NCBI GenBank assembly: GCA_035771175.1
Contig: CM069603.1
Span: 24,094,286 to 24,158,285, forward strand
Source: Paratinospora sagittata
Lineage: Eukaryota; Streptophyta; Magnoliopsida; Ranunculales; Menispermaceae
DNA length: 64,000 nucleotides
Direction: 5' to 3'
Under the pieces are notes generated by a model. It was not told the DNA's origin, searched no databases, and saw nothing but the letters and a program-made list of their open reading frames with translations. The translations under genes were made by a program, and so were the position numbers. Below, piece by piece: positions 34,001 through 49,200 of the stretch (position 1 is its first letter; each line of letters starts with the position of its first letter).

Positions 34001-37000
34001 CCATTGTTTAAAACTCTAAGTATATGAAGTGGTCTCGGTAAGATAACACATCAAAGAGGAACACATCACCTGTTTTGCATCAAGAACACATCAAACAATA
34101 GCTTTCGAATTCTACAATGATCAAGCTCGAAGAACGAAGACATATCTCATGTCTAATGCATTAGTTTGATCTCTTGTGTGTACGGTAACCCCTCGATCAA
34201 TCTTAGCACTAAAACTCTGAAAATTGCAAAGTCTTCAAAATCACTTTCGATATAGTATTTCATTATTACAAAAATGTTTTCCGAAAGGTTTTAATTATAA
34301 TTTTAATGAGTTTTGAATTATTTAAAAGTGTTTATTCTTATATCAAAGTGTTTTGAGTCAATGAAATGGTTCTTTAGTGTCAAAATATTAATTTTTCAAA
34401 AATAAGGCTATCCTGCAATTGGCACGTCTTAGACTAAAATCTGATATTTCTAACGAGAAAAATGTGGGCCCTTCTGCTTGCTCGATTTTTCTATTCCTTC
34501 ACAGTTTTGCCAGGTTATCTTAATTGAAATATTCTCTAGTAACACCTAGATGATTCCCATTGTCTCGCACGCCCAAAAAACTTTAGATTGAACAATGTTT
34601 TGAATTCAAATCATTTTGTACTACTCTTGCTCTTTAACCTTCAACTTCAAATTTTATAAAACACTCATTCTCTGATTTTCAAAAATACAACACGCACGAT
34701 ATTTGCAAGTTAGATTGAGCTTTTCGAAGAGTTTTTCAAGAGAAGAAAGTAATGATTCTTGCCTTTGCAAAAAAAGGCTTCGAATTGAATCAAAATTGCA
34801 TTCTGTCTTGATGTTCAGCTAGTTCTTCATTTTATCCCTTGTGTGCTAAGATTTGCAGAGGCTATCCATTGTTTAAAACTCTAAGTATATGAAGTGGTCT
34901 CGATAAGATAACACATCAAAAAGGAACACATCACCTGTTTTGCATCAAGAAGACATCAAACAATAGCTTTCGAATTCTACAAAGATCAAGGTCGAAGAAC
35001 GAAGACATATCTCATGTCTAATGCATTAGTTTGATCTCTGGTGTAGGGTAACCCCTCGATCAATCTCAGCACTAAAACTCTGAAAATTGCAAAGTCTTCA
35101 AAATCACTTTCGATATAGTATTTCATTTTGAAAAAAATGTTTTCTGAAAGGTTTTAATCATAATTATAATGAGTTTTAAATTATTTAAAAGTGTTTAATC
35201 TTATATCAAAGTGTTTTGAGTCAATGAAATGGTTCTTTAGTGTCAAAATATTAATTTTTCAAAAATAAGGCTATCCAGCAATTTGCACGTCTTAGACTAA
35301 AATCTTATATTTCTAACGAGAAAAATGTGGGCACTTCTGCTTGCTCGATTTTCCTATTCCTTCACAGTTTTGCCAGGTTATGTTAAATGAAATATTCTCT
35401 AGTAACACCTAGATGATTCCCATGGTCTCGCACGCCCAAAAAACTTTAGATTGAACATTGTTTTGAATTCAAATCATTTTTTAGTACTCTTGCTCTTTAA
35501 CCTTCAACTTCAAATTTTATAAAACGCTCATTCTCCGATTTTCAAAAATTTAACACGCACGATATTTGCATGTTAGATTGAGCTTTTCGAAGAGTTTTTC
35601 AAGAGAAGAAAGTAATGATTCTTGCCTTTGCAAAAAAAGGCTTCGAATTGAATCAAAATTGCAATCTGTCTTGATGTTCAGCTAGTTCTTCATTTTATCC
35701 CTTGTGTGCTAAGATTTGCAGAGGCTATCCATTGTTTAAAACTCTAAGTATATGAAGTGGTCTCGGTAAGATAACACATCAAAGAGGAACACATCACCTG
35801 TTTTGCATCAAGAACACATCAAACAATAGCTTTCGAATTCTACAATGATCAAGCTCGAAGAACGAAGACATATCTCATGTCTAATGCATTAGTTTGATCT
35901 CTGGTGTGTAAGGTAACCCCTCGATCAATCTTAGCACTAAAACTCTGAAAATTGCAAAGTCTTCAAAATCACTTTCGATATAGTATTTCATTTTGAAAAA
36001 AATGTTTTTTGAAAGGTTATAATCATAATTTTAATGAGTTTTGAATTATTTAAAAGTGTTTAATCTTATATCAAAGTGTTTTGAGTCAATGAAATGGTTC
36101 TTTAGTGTCAAAATATTAATTTTTCAAAAATAAGGCTATCCTGCAATTGGCACGTCTTAGACTAAAATCTGATATTTCTAACAAGAAAAATGTGGGCACT
36201 TCTGCTTGCTCGATTTTTCTATTCGTTCACAGTTTTGCAAGGTTATCCTAATCGAAATTTTCTCTACTAACACCTAGATGATTCCCATTGTCTCGCACGC
36301 CCAAAAAACTTTAGATTGAACAATGTTTTGAATTCAAATCATTTTGTACTACTCTTGCTCTTTAACCTTCAACTTCAAATTTTATAAAACACTCATTATC
36401 TGATTTTCAAAAATACAACACGCACGATATTTGCAAGTTAGATTGAGCTTTTCGAAGAGTTTTTCAAGAGAAGAAAGTAATGATTCTTGCCTTTGCAAAA
36501 AAAGGCTTCGAATTGAATCAAAATTGCATTCTGTCTTGTTGTTCAGCTAGTTCTTAATTTTATCCCTTGTGTGCTAAGATTTGCAGAGGCTATCCATTGT
36601 TTAAAACTCTAAGTATATGAAGTGGTCTCGATAATATAACACATCAAAAAGGAACACATCACCTGTTTTACATCAAGAACACATCAAACAATAGCTTTCG
36701 AATTCTACAAAGATCAAGCTCGAAGAACGAAGCCATATCTCATGTCTAATGCATTAGTTTGATCTCTGGTGTGTAGGGTAACCCCTCGATCAATCTCAGC
36801 AATAAAACTCTGAAAATTGCAAAGTCTTCAAAATCACTTTCGATATAGTATTTCATTTTTACAAAAATGTTTTCCGAAATGTTTTAATCATAATTTTAAT
36901 GAGTTTTGAATTATTTAAAAGTGTTTATTCTTATATCAAAGTGTTTTGAGTCAATGAAATGGTTCTTTAGTGTCAAAATATTAATTTTTCAAAAATAAGG

Positions 37001-38451
37001 CTATCCTGCAATTGGCACGTCTTAGACTAAAATCTGATATTTCTAACGAGAAAAATGTTGGCACTTCTGCTTGCTCGATTTTTCTATTCCTTCACAGTTT
37101 TGCCAGGTTATCTTAATTGAAATATTCTCTAGTAACACTAAGATGATTCCCATTGTCTCGCACGCCCAAAAAACTTTAGATTGAACAATGTTTTGAATTC
37201 AAATCATTTTGTAGTACTCTTGCTCTTTAACCTTCAACTTCAAATTTTATAAAACACTTATTCTCTGATTTTCAAAAATACAACACGCACGATATTTGCA
37301 AGTTAGATTGAGCTTTTCGAAGAGTTTTTCAAGAGAAGAAAGTAATGATTCTTTCCTTTGCAAAAAAAGGCTTCGAATTGAATCAAAATTGCAATCTGTC
37401 TTGATGTTCAGCTAGTTCTTCATTTTATCCCTTGTGTGCTAAGATTTGCAGAGGCTATCCATTGTTTAAAACTCTAAGTATATGAAGTGGTCTCGATAAG
37501 ATAACACATCAAAAAGGAACACATCACCTGTTTTGCATCAAGAACACATCAAACAATAGCTTTCGAATTCTACAAAGATCAAGCTCAAAGAACGAAGACA
37601 TATCTCATGTCTAATGCATTAGTTTGATCTCTGGTGTAGGGTAACCCCTCGATCAATCTTAGCACTAAAACTATAAAAATTGCAAAGTCTTCAAAATCGC
37701 TTTCGATATAGTATTTCATTTTGAAAAAAATGTTTTCTGAAAGGTTTTAATCATAATTTTAATGAGTTTTGAATTATTTAAAAGTGTTTAATCTTATATC
37801 AAAGTGTTTTGAGTCAATGAAATGGTTCTTTAGTGTCAAAATATTAATTTTTCAAAAATAAGGCTATCCAGCAATTTGCACGTCTTAGACTAAAATCTTA
37901 TATTTCTAACGAGAAAAATGTGGGCACTTCTGCTTGCTCGATTTCTCTATTCCTTCACAGTTTCGCCAGGTTATCTTAATTGAAATATTCTCTAGTAACA
38001 CCTAGATGATTCCCATGGTCTCGCACGCCCAAAAAACTTTAGATTGAACAATGTTTTGAATTCAAATCATTTTTTAGTACTCTTGCTCTTTAACCTTCAA
38101 CTTCAAATTTTATAAAACACTCATTCTCTGATTTTCAAAAATTTAACACGCACGATATTTGCAAGTTAGATTGAGCTTTTCGAAGAGTTTTTGAAGAGAA
38201 GAAAGTAATGATTCTTGCCTTTGCAAAAAAAGGCTTCGAATTGAATCAAAATTGCAATCTGTCTTGATGTTCAGCTAGTTCTTTATTTTATCCCTTGTGT
38301 GCTAAGATTTGCAGAGGCTATCCATTGTTTAAAACTCTAAGTATATGAAGTGGTCTCGGTAAGATAACACATCAAAGAGGAACACATCACCTGTTTTGCA
38401 TCAAGAACACATCAAACAATAGCTTTCAAATTCTACAATGATCAAGCTCGA

Positions 38452-39279
38452 AGAACGAAGACATATCTCATGTCTAATGCATTAGTTTGATCTCTGGTGT
38501 GTAAGGTAACCCCTCGATCAATCTTAGCACTAAAACTCTGAAAATTGCGAAGTCTTCAAAATCACTTTCGATATAGTATTTCATTTTGAAAAAAATGTTT
38601 TTTGAAAGGTTTTAATCATAATTTTAATGAGTTTTGAAATATTTAAAAGTGTTTAATCTTATATCAAAGTGTTTTGAGTCAATGAAATGGTTCTTTAGTG
38701 TCAAAATATTAATTTTTCAAAAATAAGGCTATCCAGCAATTTGCACGTCTTAGACTAAAATCTTATATTTCTAACGAGAAAAATGTGGGCACTTCTGCTT
38801 GCTCGATTTTTCTATTCCTTCACAGTTTTGCCAGGTTATCTTAATTGAAATATTCTCTAGTAACACCTAGATGATTCTCATGGTCTCGCACGCCCAAAAA
38901 ACTTTAGATTGAACAATGTTTTGAATTCAAATCATTTTTTAGTACTCTTGCTCTTTAACCTTCAACTTCAAATTTTATAAAACACTCATTCTCTGATTTT
39001 CAAAAATTTAACACGCACGATATTTGCAAGTTAGATTGAGCTTTTCGAAGAGTTTTTGAAGAGAAGAAAGTAATGATTCTTGCAATCTGTCTTGATGTTC
39101 AGCTAGTTCTTCATTTTATCCCTTGTGTGCTAAGATTTGCAGAGGCTATCCATTGTTTAAAACTCTAAGTATATGAAGTGGTCTCGGTAAGATAACACAT
39201 CAAAGAGGAACACATCACCTGTTTTGCATCAAGAACACATCAATCAATAGCTTTCGAATTCTACAATGATCAAGCTCGA
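38452..39279 (+). repeat. Deleted satellite monomer (828 bp)
   Basis: 37 bp are missing after GATTCTTGC at 39083, including the GCCTTT...AAAGGC stem. The deletion ends are both TTGC in the parent sequence, as expected of slippage or microhomology-mediated repair. Confidence 0.9.
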
Positions 39280-41872
39280 AGAACGAAGACATATCTCATG
39301 TCTAATGCATTAGTTTGATCTCTGGTGTGTAAGGTAACCCCTCGATCAATCTCAGCACTAAAACTCTGAAAATTGCAAAGTCTTCAAAATCACTTTCGAT
39401 ATAGTATTTCATTATTACAAAAATGTTCTCCGAAAGGTTTTAACATTAATTTTAATGAGTTTTGAATTATTTAAAAGTGTTTATTCTTATATCAAAGTGT
39501 TTTGAGTCAATGAAATGGTTCTTTAGTGTCAAAATATTAATTTTTCAAAAATAAGGCTATCCTGCAATTGGCACGTCTTAGACTAAAATCTGATATTTCT
39601 AACGAGAAAAATGTGGGCACTTCTGCTTGCTCGATTTTTCTATTCGTTCAAAGTTTTGCAAGGTTATCCTAATCGAAATTTTCTCTAGTAACACCTAGAT
39701 GATTCCCATTGTCTCGCACGCCCAAAAAACTTTAGATTGAACAATGTTTTGAATTCAAATCATTTTGTACTACTCTTGCTCTTTAACCTTCAACTTCAAA
39801 TTTTATAAAACACTCATTCTCTGATTTTCAAAAATACAACACCCACGATATTTGCAAGGTAGATTGAGCTTTTCGAAGAGTTTTTCAAGAGAAGAAAGTA
39901 ATGATTCTTGCCTTTGCAAAAAAAGGCTTCGAATTGAATCAAAATTGCAATCTGTCTTGATGTTCATCTAGTTCTTCATTTTATCCCTTGTGTGCTAATA
40001 TTTGCAGAGGCTATCCATTGTTTAAAACTCTAAGTATATGAAGTGGCCTCGATAAGATAACACATCAAAAAGGAACACATCACCTGTTTTGCATCAAGAA
40101 CACATCAAACAATAGCTTTCGAATTCTACAAAGATCTAGCTCGAAGAACGAAGACATATCTCATGTCTAATGCATTAGTTTGATCTCTGGTGTAGGGTAA
40201 CCCCTCGATCAATCTCAGCACTAAAACTCTGAAAATTGCAAAGTCTTCAAAATCACTTTTGATATAGTATTTCATTTTGAAAAAAATGTTTTCTGAAAGG
40301 TTTTAATCATAATTTTAATGAGTTTTGAATTATTTAAAAGTGTTTAATCTTATATCAAAGTGTTTTGAGTCAATGAAATGGTTCTTTAGTGTCAAAATAT
40401 TAATTTTTCAAAAATAAGGCTATCCAGCAATTTGCACGTCTTAGACTAAAATCTTATATTTCTAACGAGAAAAATGTGGGCACTTCTGCTTGCTCGATTT
40501 TTCTATTCGTTCACAGTTTTGCAAGGTTATCCTAATCGAAATTTTTTCTAGTAACACCTAGATGATTCCCATTGTCTCGCACGCCCAAAAAACTTTAGAT
40601 TGAACAATGTTTTGAATTCAAATCATTTTGTACTACTCTTGCTCTTTAACCTTCAACTTCAAATTTTATAAAACACTCATTCTCTGATTTTCAAAAATTT
40701 AACACGCACGATATTTGCAAGTTAGATTGAGCTTTTCGAAGAGTTTTTCAAGAGAAGAAAGTAATGATTCTTGCCTTTGCAAAAAAAGGCTTCGAATTGA
40801 ATCAAAATTGCAATCTGTCTTGATGTTCAGCTAGTTCTTCATTTTATCCCTTGTGTGCTAAGATTTGCAGAGCCTATCCATTGTTTAAAACTCTAAGTAT
40901 ATGAAGTGGTCTCGGTAAGATAACACATCAAAGAGGAACACATCACCTGTTTTGCATCAAGAACACATCAAACAATAGCTTTCGAATTCTACAATGATCA
41001 AGCTCGAAGAACGAAGACATATCTCATGTCTAATGCATTAGTTTGATCTCTGGTGTGTAAGGTAACCCCTCGATCAATCTTAGCACTAAAACTCTGAAAA
41101 TTGCAAAGTCTTCAAAATCACTTTCGATATAGTATTTCATTATTACAAAAATGTTTTCCGAAAGGTTTTAACATTAATTTTAATGAGTTTTGAATTATTT
41201 AAAAGTGTTTATTCTTATATCAAAGTGTTTTGAGTCAATGAAATGGTTCTTTAGTGTCAAAATATTAATTTTTCAAGAATAAGGCTATCCTGCAATTGGC
41301 ACGTCTTAGAGTAAAATCTGATATTTCTAACGAGAAAAATGTGGGCACTTCTGCTTGCTCGATTTTTCTATTCGTTCACAGTTTTGCAAGGTTATCCTAA
41401 TCGAAATTTTCTCTAGTAACACCTAGATGATTCCCATTGTCTCGCACGCCCAAAAAACTTTAGATTGAACAATGTTTTGAATTCAAATCATTTTGTACTA
41501 CTCTTGCTCTTTAACCTTCAACTTCAAATTTTATAAAACACTCATTCTCTGATTTTCAAAAATACAACACCCACGATATTTGCAAGTTAGATTGAGCTTT
41601 TCGAAGAGTTTTTCAAGAGATGAAAGTAATGATTCTTGCCTTTGCAAAAAAAGGCTTCGAATTGAATCAAAATTGCATTCTGTCTTGATGTTCAGCTAGT
41701 TCTTCATTTTATCCCTTGTGTGCTAAGATTTGCAGAGGCTATCCATTGTTTAAAACTCTAAGTATATGAAGTGGTCTCGATAAGATAACACATCAAAAAG
41801 GAACACATCACCTGTTTTGCATCAAGAACACATCAAACAATAGCTTTCGAATTCTACAAAGATCAAGCTCGA

Positions 41873-44800
41873 AGAACGAAGACATATCTCATGTCTAATG
41901 CATTAGTTTGATCTCTGGTGTGTAGGGTAACCCCTCGATCAATCTCAGCACTAAAACTCTGAAAATTGCAAAGTCTTCAAAATCACTTTCGATATAGTAT
42001 TTCATTTTTACAAAAATTTTTTCCGAAATGTTTTAATCATAAATTTAATGAGTTTTGAATTATTTAAAAGTGTTTATTCTTATATCAAAGTGTTTTGAGT
42101 CAATGAAATGGTTCTTTAGTGTCAAAATATTAATTTTTCAAAAATAAGGCTATCCAGCAATTTGCACGTCTTAGACTAAAATCTTATATTTCTAAGGAGA
42201 AAAATGTGGGCACTTCTGCTTGCTCGATTTTTCTATTCCTTCACAGTTTTGCCAGGTTATCTTAATGGAAATATTCTCTAGTAACACCTAGATGATTCCC
42301 ATGGTCTCGCACGCCCAAAAAACTTTAGATTGAACAATGTTTTGAATTCAAATCATTTTTTAGTTCTCTTCCTCTTTAACCTTCAACTTCAAATTTTATA
42401 AAACACTCATTCTCTGATTTTCAAAAATTTAACACGCACGATATTTGCAAGTTAGATTGAGCTTTTCGAAGAGTTTTTCAAGAGAAGAAAGTAATGATTC
42501 TTGCCTTTGCAAAAAAAGGCTTCGAATTGAATCAAAATTGCATTCTGTCTTGATGTTCAGCTAGTTCTTCATTTTATCCCTTGTGTGCGAAGATTTGCAG
42601 AGGCTATCCATTATTTAAAACTCTAAGTATGTTAAGTATATGAAGTGGTCTCGATAAGATAACACATCAAAAAGGAACACATCACCTGTTTTGCATCAAG
42701 AACACATCGAACAATAGCTTTCGAATTCTATAAAGATCAAGCTCGAAGAACGAAGACATATCTCATGTCTAATGCATTAGTTTGATCTCTGGTGTGTAGG
42801 GTAACCCCTCGATCAATCTCAGCACTAAAACTCTGAAAATTGCAAAGTCTTCAAAATCACTTTCGATATAGTATTTCATTTTGAAAAAAATGTTTTCTGA
42901 AAGGTTTTAATCATAATTTTAATGAGTTTTGAATTATTTAAAAGTGTTTAATCTTATATCAAAGTGTTTTGAGTCAATGAAATGGTTCTTTAGTGTCAAA
43001 ATATTAATTTTTCAAAAATAAGGCTATCCACCAATTTACAAGTCTTAGACTAAAATCTTATATTTCTAACGAGAAAAATGTGGGCACATCTACTTGCTCG
43101 ATTTTTCTATTCCTTCACGGTTTTGCCAGGTTATCTTAATTGAAATATTCTCTAGTAACACCTAGATGATTCCCATTGTCTCGCACGCCCAAAAAACTTT
43201 AGATTGAACAATGTTTTGAATTCAAATCATTTTTTAGTACTCTTGCTCTTTAACCTTCAACTTCAAATTTTATAAAACACTCATTCTCTGATTTTCAAAA
43301 ATTCAACACGCACGATATTTGCAAGTTAGATTGAGCTTTTCGAAGAGTTTTTCAAGAGAAGAAAGTAATGATTCTTGCCTTTGCAAAAAAAGGCTTCGAA
43401 TTGAATCAAAATTGCATTCTGTCTTGATGTTCAGCTAGTTCTTCATTTTATCCCTTGTGTGCGAAGATTTGCAGAGGCTATCCATTATTTAAAACTCTAA
43501 GTATATTAAGTATATGAAGTGGTCTCGATAAGATAACACATCAAAAAGGAACACATCACCTGTTTTGCATCAAGAACACATCGAACAATAGCTTTCGAAT
43601 TCTATAAAGATCAAGCTCGAAGAACGAAGACATATCTCATGTCTAATGCATTAGTTTGATCTCTGGTGTGTAGGGTAACCCCTCGATCAATCTCAGCACT
43701 AAAACTCTGAAAATTGCAAAGTCTTCAAAATCACTTTCGATATAGTATTTCATTTTGAAAAAAATGTTTTCTGAAAGGTTTTAATCATAATTTTAATGAG
43801 TTTTGAATTATTTAAAAGTGTTTAATCTTATATCAAAGTGTTTTGAGTCAATGAAATGGTTCTTTAGTGTCAAAATATTAATTTTTCAAAAATAAGGCTA
43901 TCCACCAATTTACAAGTCTTAGACTAAAATCTTATATTTCTAACGAGAAAAATGTGGGCACATCTACTTGCTCGATTTTTCTATTCCTTCACGGTTTTGC
44001 CAGGTTATCTTAATTGAAATATTCTCTAGTAACACCTAGATGATTCCCATTGTCTCGCACGCCCAAAAAACTTTAGATTTAACAATGTTTTGAATTCAAA
44101 TCATTTCGTAGTACTCTTGCTCTTTAACCTTCAACTTCAAATTTTATAAAACACTCATTCTCTGATTTTCAAAAATACAACACGCACGATATTTGCAAGT
44201 TAGATTGAGCTTTTCGAAGAGTTTTTCAAGAGAAGAAAGTAATGATTCTTGCCTTTGCAAAAAAAGGCTTCGAATTGAATCAAAATTGCAATCTGTCTTG
44301 ATGTTCAGCTAGTTCTTCATTTTATCCCTTGTGTGCGAAGATTTGCAGAGGCTATCCATTATTTAAAACTCTAAGTATATTAAGTATATGAAGTGGTCTC
44401 GATAAGATAACACATCAAAAAGGAACACATCACCTGTTTTGCATCAAGAACACATCAAACAATAGCTCTCGAATTCTACAAAGACCAAGCTCGAAGAATG
44501 AAGACATATCTCATGTCTAATGCATTAGTTTGATCTCTGGTGTGTAGGGTAACCCCTCGATCAATCTCAGCACTAAAACTCTGAAAATTGCAAAGTCTTC
44601 AAAATCACTTTCGATATAGTATTTCATTTTGAAAAAAATGTTTTCTGAAAGGTTTTAATCATAATTTTAATGAGTTTTGAATTATTTAAAAGTGTTTAAT
44701 CTTATATCAAAGTGTTTTGAGTCAATGAAATGGTTCTTTAGTGTCAAAATATTAATTTTTCAAAAATAAGGCTATCCACCAATTTACAAGTCTTAGACTA

Positions 44801-46242
44801 AAATCTTATATTTCTAACGAGAAAAATGTGGGCACATCTACTTGCTCGATTTTTCTATTCCTTCACGGTTTTGCCAGGTTATCTTAATTGAAATATTCTC
44901 TAGTAACACCTAGATGATTCCCATTGTCTCGCACGCCCAAAAAACTTTAGATTGAACAATGTTTTGAATTCAAATCATTTTTTAGTACTCTTGCTCTTTA
45001 ACCTTCAACTTCAAATTTTATAAAACACTCATTCTCTGATTTTCAAAAATTCAACACGCACGATATTTGCAAGTTAGATTGAGCTTTTCGAAGAGTTTTT
45101 CAAGAGAAGAAAGTAATGATTCTTGCCTTTGCAAAAAAAGGCTTCGAATTGAATCAAAATTGCATTCTGTCTTGATGTTCAGCTAGTTCTTCATTTTATC
45201 CCTTGTGTGCGAAGATTTGCAGAGGCTATCCATTATTTAAAACTCTAAGTATATTAAGTATATGAAGTGGTCTCGATAAGATAACACATCAAAAAGGAAC
45301 ACATCACCTGTTTTGCATCAAGAACACATCAAACAATAGCTTTCGAATTCTATAAAGATCAAGCTCGAAGAACGAAGACATATCTCATGTCTAATGCATT
45401 AGTTTGATCTCTGGTGTGTAGGGTAACCCCTCGATCAATCTCAGCACTAAAACTCTGAAAATTGCAAAGTCTTCAAAATCACTTTCGATATAGTATTTCA
45501 TTTTGAAAAAAATGTTTTCTGAAAGGTTTTAATCATAATTTAAATGAGTTTTGAAATATTTAAAAGTGTTTAATCTGATATCAAAGTGTTTTGACTCAAT
45601 GAAATGGTTCTTTAGTGTCAAAATATTAATTTTTCAAAAATAAGGCTATCCACCAATTTACACGTCTTAGACTAAAATCTTATATTTCTAACGAGAAAAA
45701 TGTGGGCACATCTACTTGCTCGATTTTTCTATTCCTTCACGGTTTTGCCAGGTTATCTTAATTGAAATATTCTCTAGTAACACCTAGATGATTCCCATTG
45801 TCTCGCACGCCCAAAAAACTTTAGATTTAACAATGTTTTGAATTCAAATCATTTCGTAGTACTCTTGCTCTTTAACCTTCAACTTCAAATTTTATAAAAC
45901 ACTCATTCTCTGATTTTCAAAAATACAACACGCACGATATTTGCAAGTTAGATTGAGCTTTTCGAAGAGTTTTTCAAGAGAAGAAAGTAATGATTCTTGC
46001 CTTTGCAAAAAAAGGCTTCGAATTGAATCAAAATTGCAATCTGTCTTGATGTTCAGCTAGTTCTTCATTTTATCCCTTGTGTGCGAAGATTTGCAGAGGC
46101 TATCCATTATTTAAAACTCTAAGTATATTAAGTATATGAAGTGGTCTCGATAAGATAACACATCAAAAAGGAACACATCACCTGTTTTGCATCAAGAACA
46201 CATCAAACAATAGCTCTCGAATTCTACAAAGACCAAGCTCGA
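41873..46242 (+). repeat. Satellite domain made of consecutive 874-bp monomers
   Basis: Five consecutive monomers (41873, 42747, 43621, 44495, 45369) are 874 bp. The extra 9 bp is a duplication giving AAGTATATTAAGTATATG. The first copy, near 42626, reads AAGTATGTT instead of AAGTATATT. It is linked to CCATTATTTAAAAC in place of CCATTGTTTAAAAC. Confidence 0.85.
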
Positions 46243-49200
46243 AGAATGAAGACATATCTCATGTCTAATGCATTAGTTTGATCTCTGGTGTGTAGGGTAA
46301 CCCCTCGATCAATCTCAGCACTAAAACTCTGAAATTTGCAAAGTCTTCAAAATCACTTTCGATATAGTATTTCATTTTGAAAAAAATGTTTTCTGAAAGG
46401 TTTTAATCATAATTTTAATGAGTTTTGAATTATTTAAAAGTGTTTAATCTTATATCAAAGTGTTTTGAGTCAATGAAATGGTTCTTTAGTGTCAAAATAT
46501 TAATTTTTCAAAAATAAGGCTATCCACCAATTTACACGTCTTAGACTAAAATCTTATATTTCTAACGAGAAAAATGTGGGCACATCTACTTGCTCGATTT
46601 TTCTATTCCTTCACGGTTTTGCCAGGTTATCTTAATTGAAATATTCTCTAGTAACAACTAGATGATTCCCATTGTCTCGCACGCCCAAAACACTTTAGAT
46701 TGAACAATGTTTTGAATTCAAATCATTTTTTAGTACTCTTGCTCTTTAACCTTCAACTTCAAATTTTATAAAACACTCATTCTCTGATTTTCAAAAATTC
46801 AACACGCACGATATTTGCAAGTTAGATTGAGCTTTTCGAAGAGTTTTTCAAGAGAAGAAAGTAATGATTCTTGCCTTTGCAAAAAAAGGCTTCGAATTGA
46901 ATCAAAATTGCATTCTGTCTTGATGTTCAGCTAGTTCTTCATTTTATCCCTTGTGTGCTAAGATTTGCAGAGGCTATCCATTGTTTAAAACTCTAAGTAT
47001 ATGAAGTGGTCTCGGTAAGATAACACATCAAAGAGGAACACATCACCTGTTTTGCATCAAGAACACATCAAACAATAGCTTTCGAATTCTACAATGATCA
47101 AGCTCGAAGAACGAAGACATATCTCATGTCTAATGCATTAGTTTGATCTCTGGTGTGTAAGGTAACCCCTCGATCCATCTTAGCACTAAAACTCTGAAAA
47201 TTGCAAAGTCTTCAAAATCACTTTCGATTTAGTATTTCATTTTTACAAAAATGTTTTCCGAAAGGTTTTAATCATAATTTTAATGAGTTTTGAATTATTT
47301 AAAAGTGTTTAATCTTATATCAAAGTGTTTTGAGTCAATGAAATGGTTCTTTAGTGTCAAAATATTAATTTTTCAAAAATAAGGCTATCCTGCAATTGGC
47401 ACGTCTTAGACTAAAATCTGATATTTCTAACGAGAAAAATGTGGGCACTTCTGCTTGCTCGATTTTTCTATTCCTTCACAGTTTTGCCAGGTTATCTTAA
47501 TTGAAATATTCTCTAGTAACACCTAGATGATTCCCATTGTCTCGCACGCCCAAAAAACTTTAGATTTAACAATGTTTTGAATTCAAATCATTTCGTAGTA
47601 CTCTTGCTCTTTAACCTTCAACTTCAAATTTTATAAAACACTCATTCTCTGATTTTCAAAAATACAACACGCACGATATTTGCAAGTTAGATTGAGCTTT
47701 TCGAAGAGTTTTTCAAGAGAAGAAAGTAATGATTCTTGCCTTTGCAAAAAAAGGCTTCGAATTGAATCAAAATTGCAATCTGTCTTGATGTTCAGCTAGT
47801 TCTTCATTTTATCCCTTGTGTGCGAAGATTTGCAGAGGCTATCCATTATTTAAAACTCTAAGTATATTAAGTATATGAAGTGGTCTCGATAAGATAACAC
47901 ATCAAAAAGGAACACATCACCTGTTTTGCATCAAGAACACATCAAACAATAGCTCTCGAATTCTACAAAGACCAAGCTCGAAGAATGAAGACATATCTCA
48001 TGTCTAATGCATTAGTTTGATCTCTGGTGTGTAGGGTAACCCCTCGATCAATCTCAGCACTAAAACTCTGAAATTTGCAAAGTCTTCAAAATCACTTTCG
48101 ATATAGTATTTCATTTTGAAAAAAATGTTTTCTGAAAGGTTTTAATCATAATTTTAATGAGTTTTGAATTATTTAAAAGTGTTTAATCTTATATCAAAGT
48201 GTTTTGAGTCAATGAAATGGTTCTTTAGTGTCAAAATATTAATTTTTCAAAAATAAGGCTATCCACCAATTTACACGTCTTAGACTAAAATCTTATATTT
48301 CTAACGAGAAAAATGTGGGCACATCTACTTGCTCGATTTTTCTATTCCTTCACGGTTTTGCCAGGTTATCTTAATTGAAATATTCTCTAGTAACAACTAG
48401 ATGATTCCCATTGTCTCGCACGCCCAAAACACTTTAGATTGAACAATGTTTTGAATTCAAATCATTTTTTAGTACTCTTGCTCTTTAACCTTCAACTTCA
48501 AATTTTATAAAACACTCATTCTCTGATTTTCAAAAATTCAACACGCACGATATTTGCAAGTTAGATTGAGCTTTTCGAAGAGTTTTTCAAGAGAAGAAAG
48601 TAATGATTCTTGCCTTTGCAAAAAAAGGCTTCGAATTGAATCAAAATTGCATTCTGTCTTGATGTTCAGCTAGTTCTTCATTTTATCCCTTGTGTGCTAA
48701 GATTTGCAGAGGCTATCCATTGTTTAAAACTCTAAGTATATGAAGTGGTCTCGGTAAGATAACACATCAAAGAGGAACACATCACCTGTTTTGCATCAAG
48801 AACACATCAAACAATAGCTTTCGAATTCTACAATGATCAAGCTCGAAGAACGAAGACATATCTCATGTCTAATGCATTAGTTTGATCTCTGGTGTGTAAG
48901 GTAACCCCTCGATCCATCTTAGCACTAAAACTCTGAAAATTGCAAAGTCTTCAAAATCACTTTCGATTTAGTATTTCATTTTTACAAAAATGTTTTCCGA
49001 AAGGTTTTAATCATAATTTTAATGAGTTTTGAATTATTTAAAAGTGTTTAATCTTATATCAAAGTGTTTTGAGTCAATGAAATGGTTCTTTAGTGTCAAA
49101 ATATTAATTTTTCAAAAATAAGGCTATCCTGCAATTGGCACGTCTTAGACTAAAATCTGATATTTCTAACGAGAAAAATGTGGGCACTTCTGCTTGCTCG

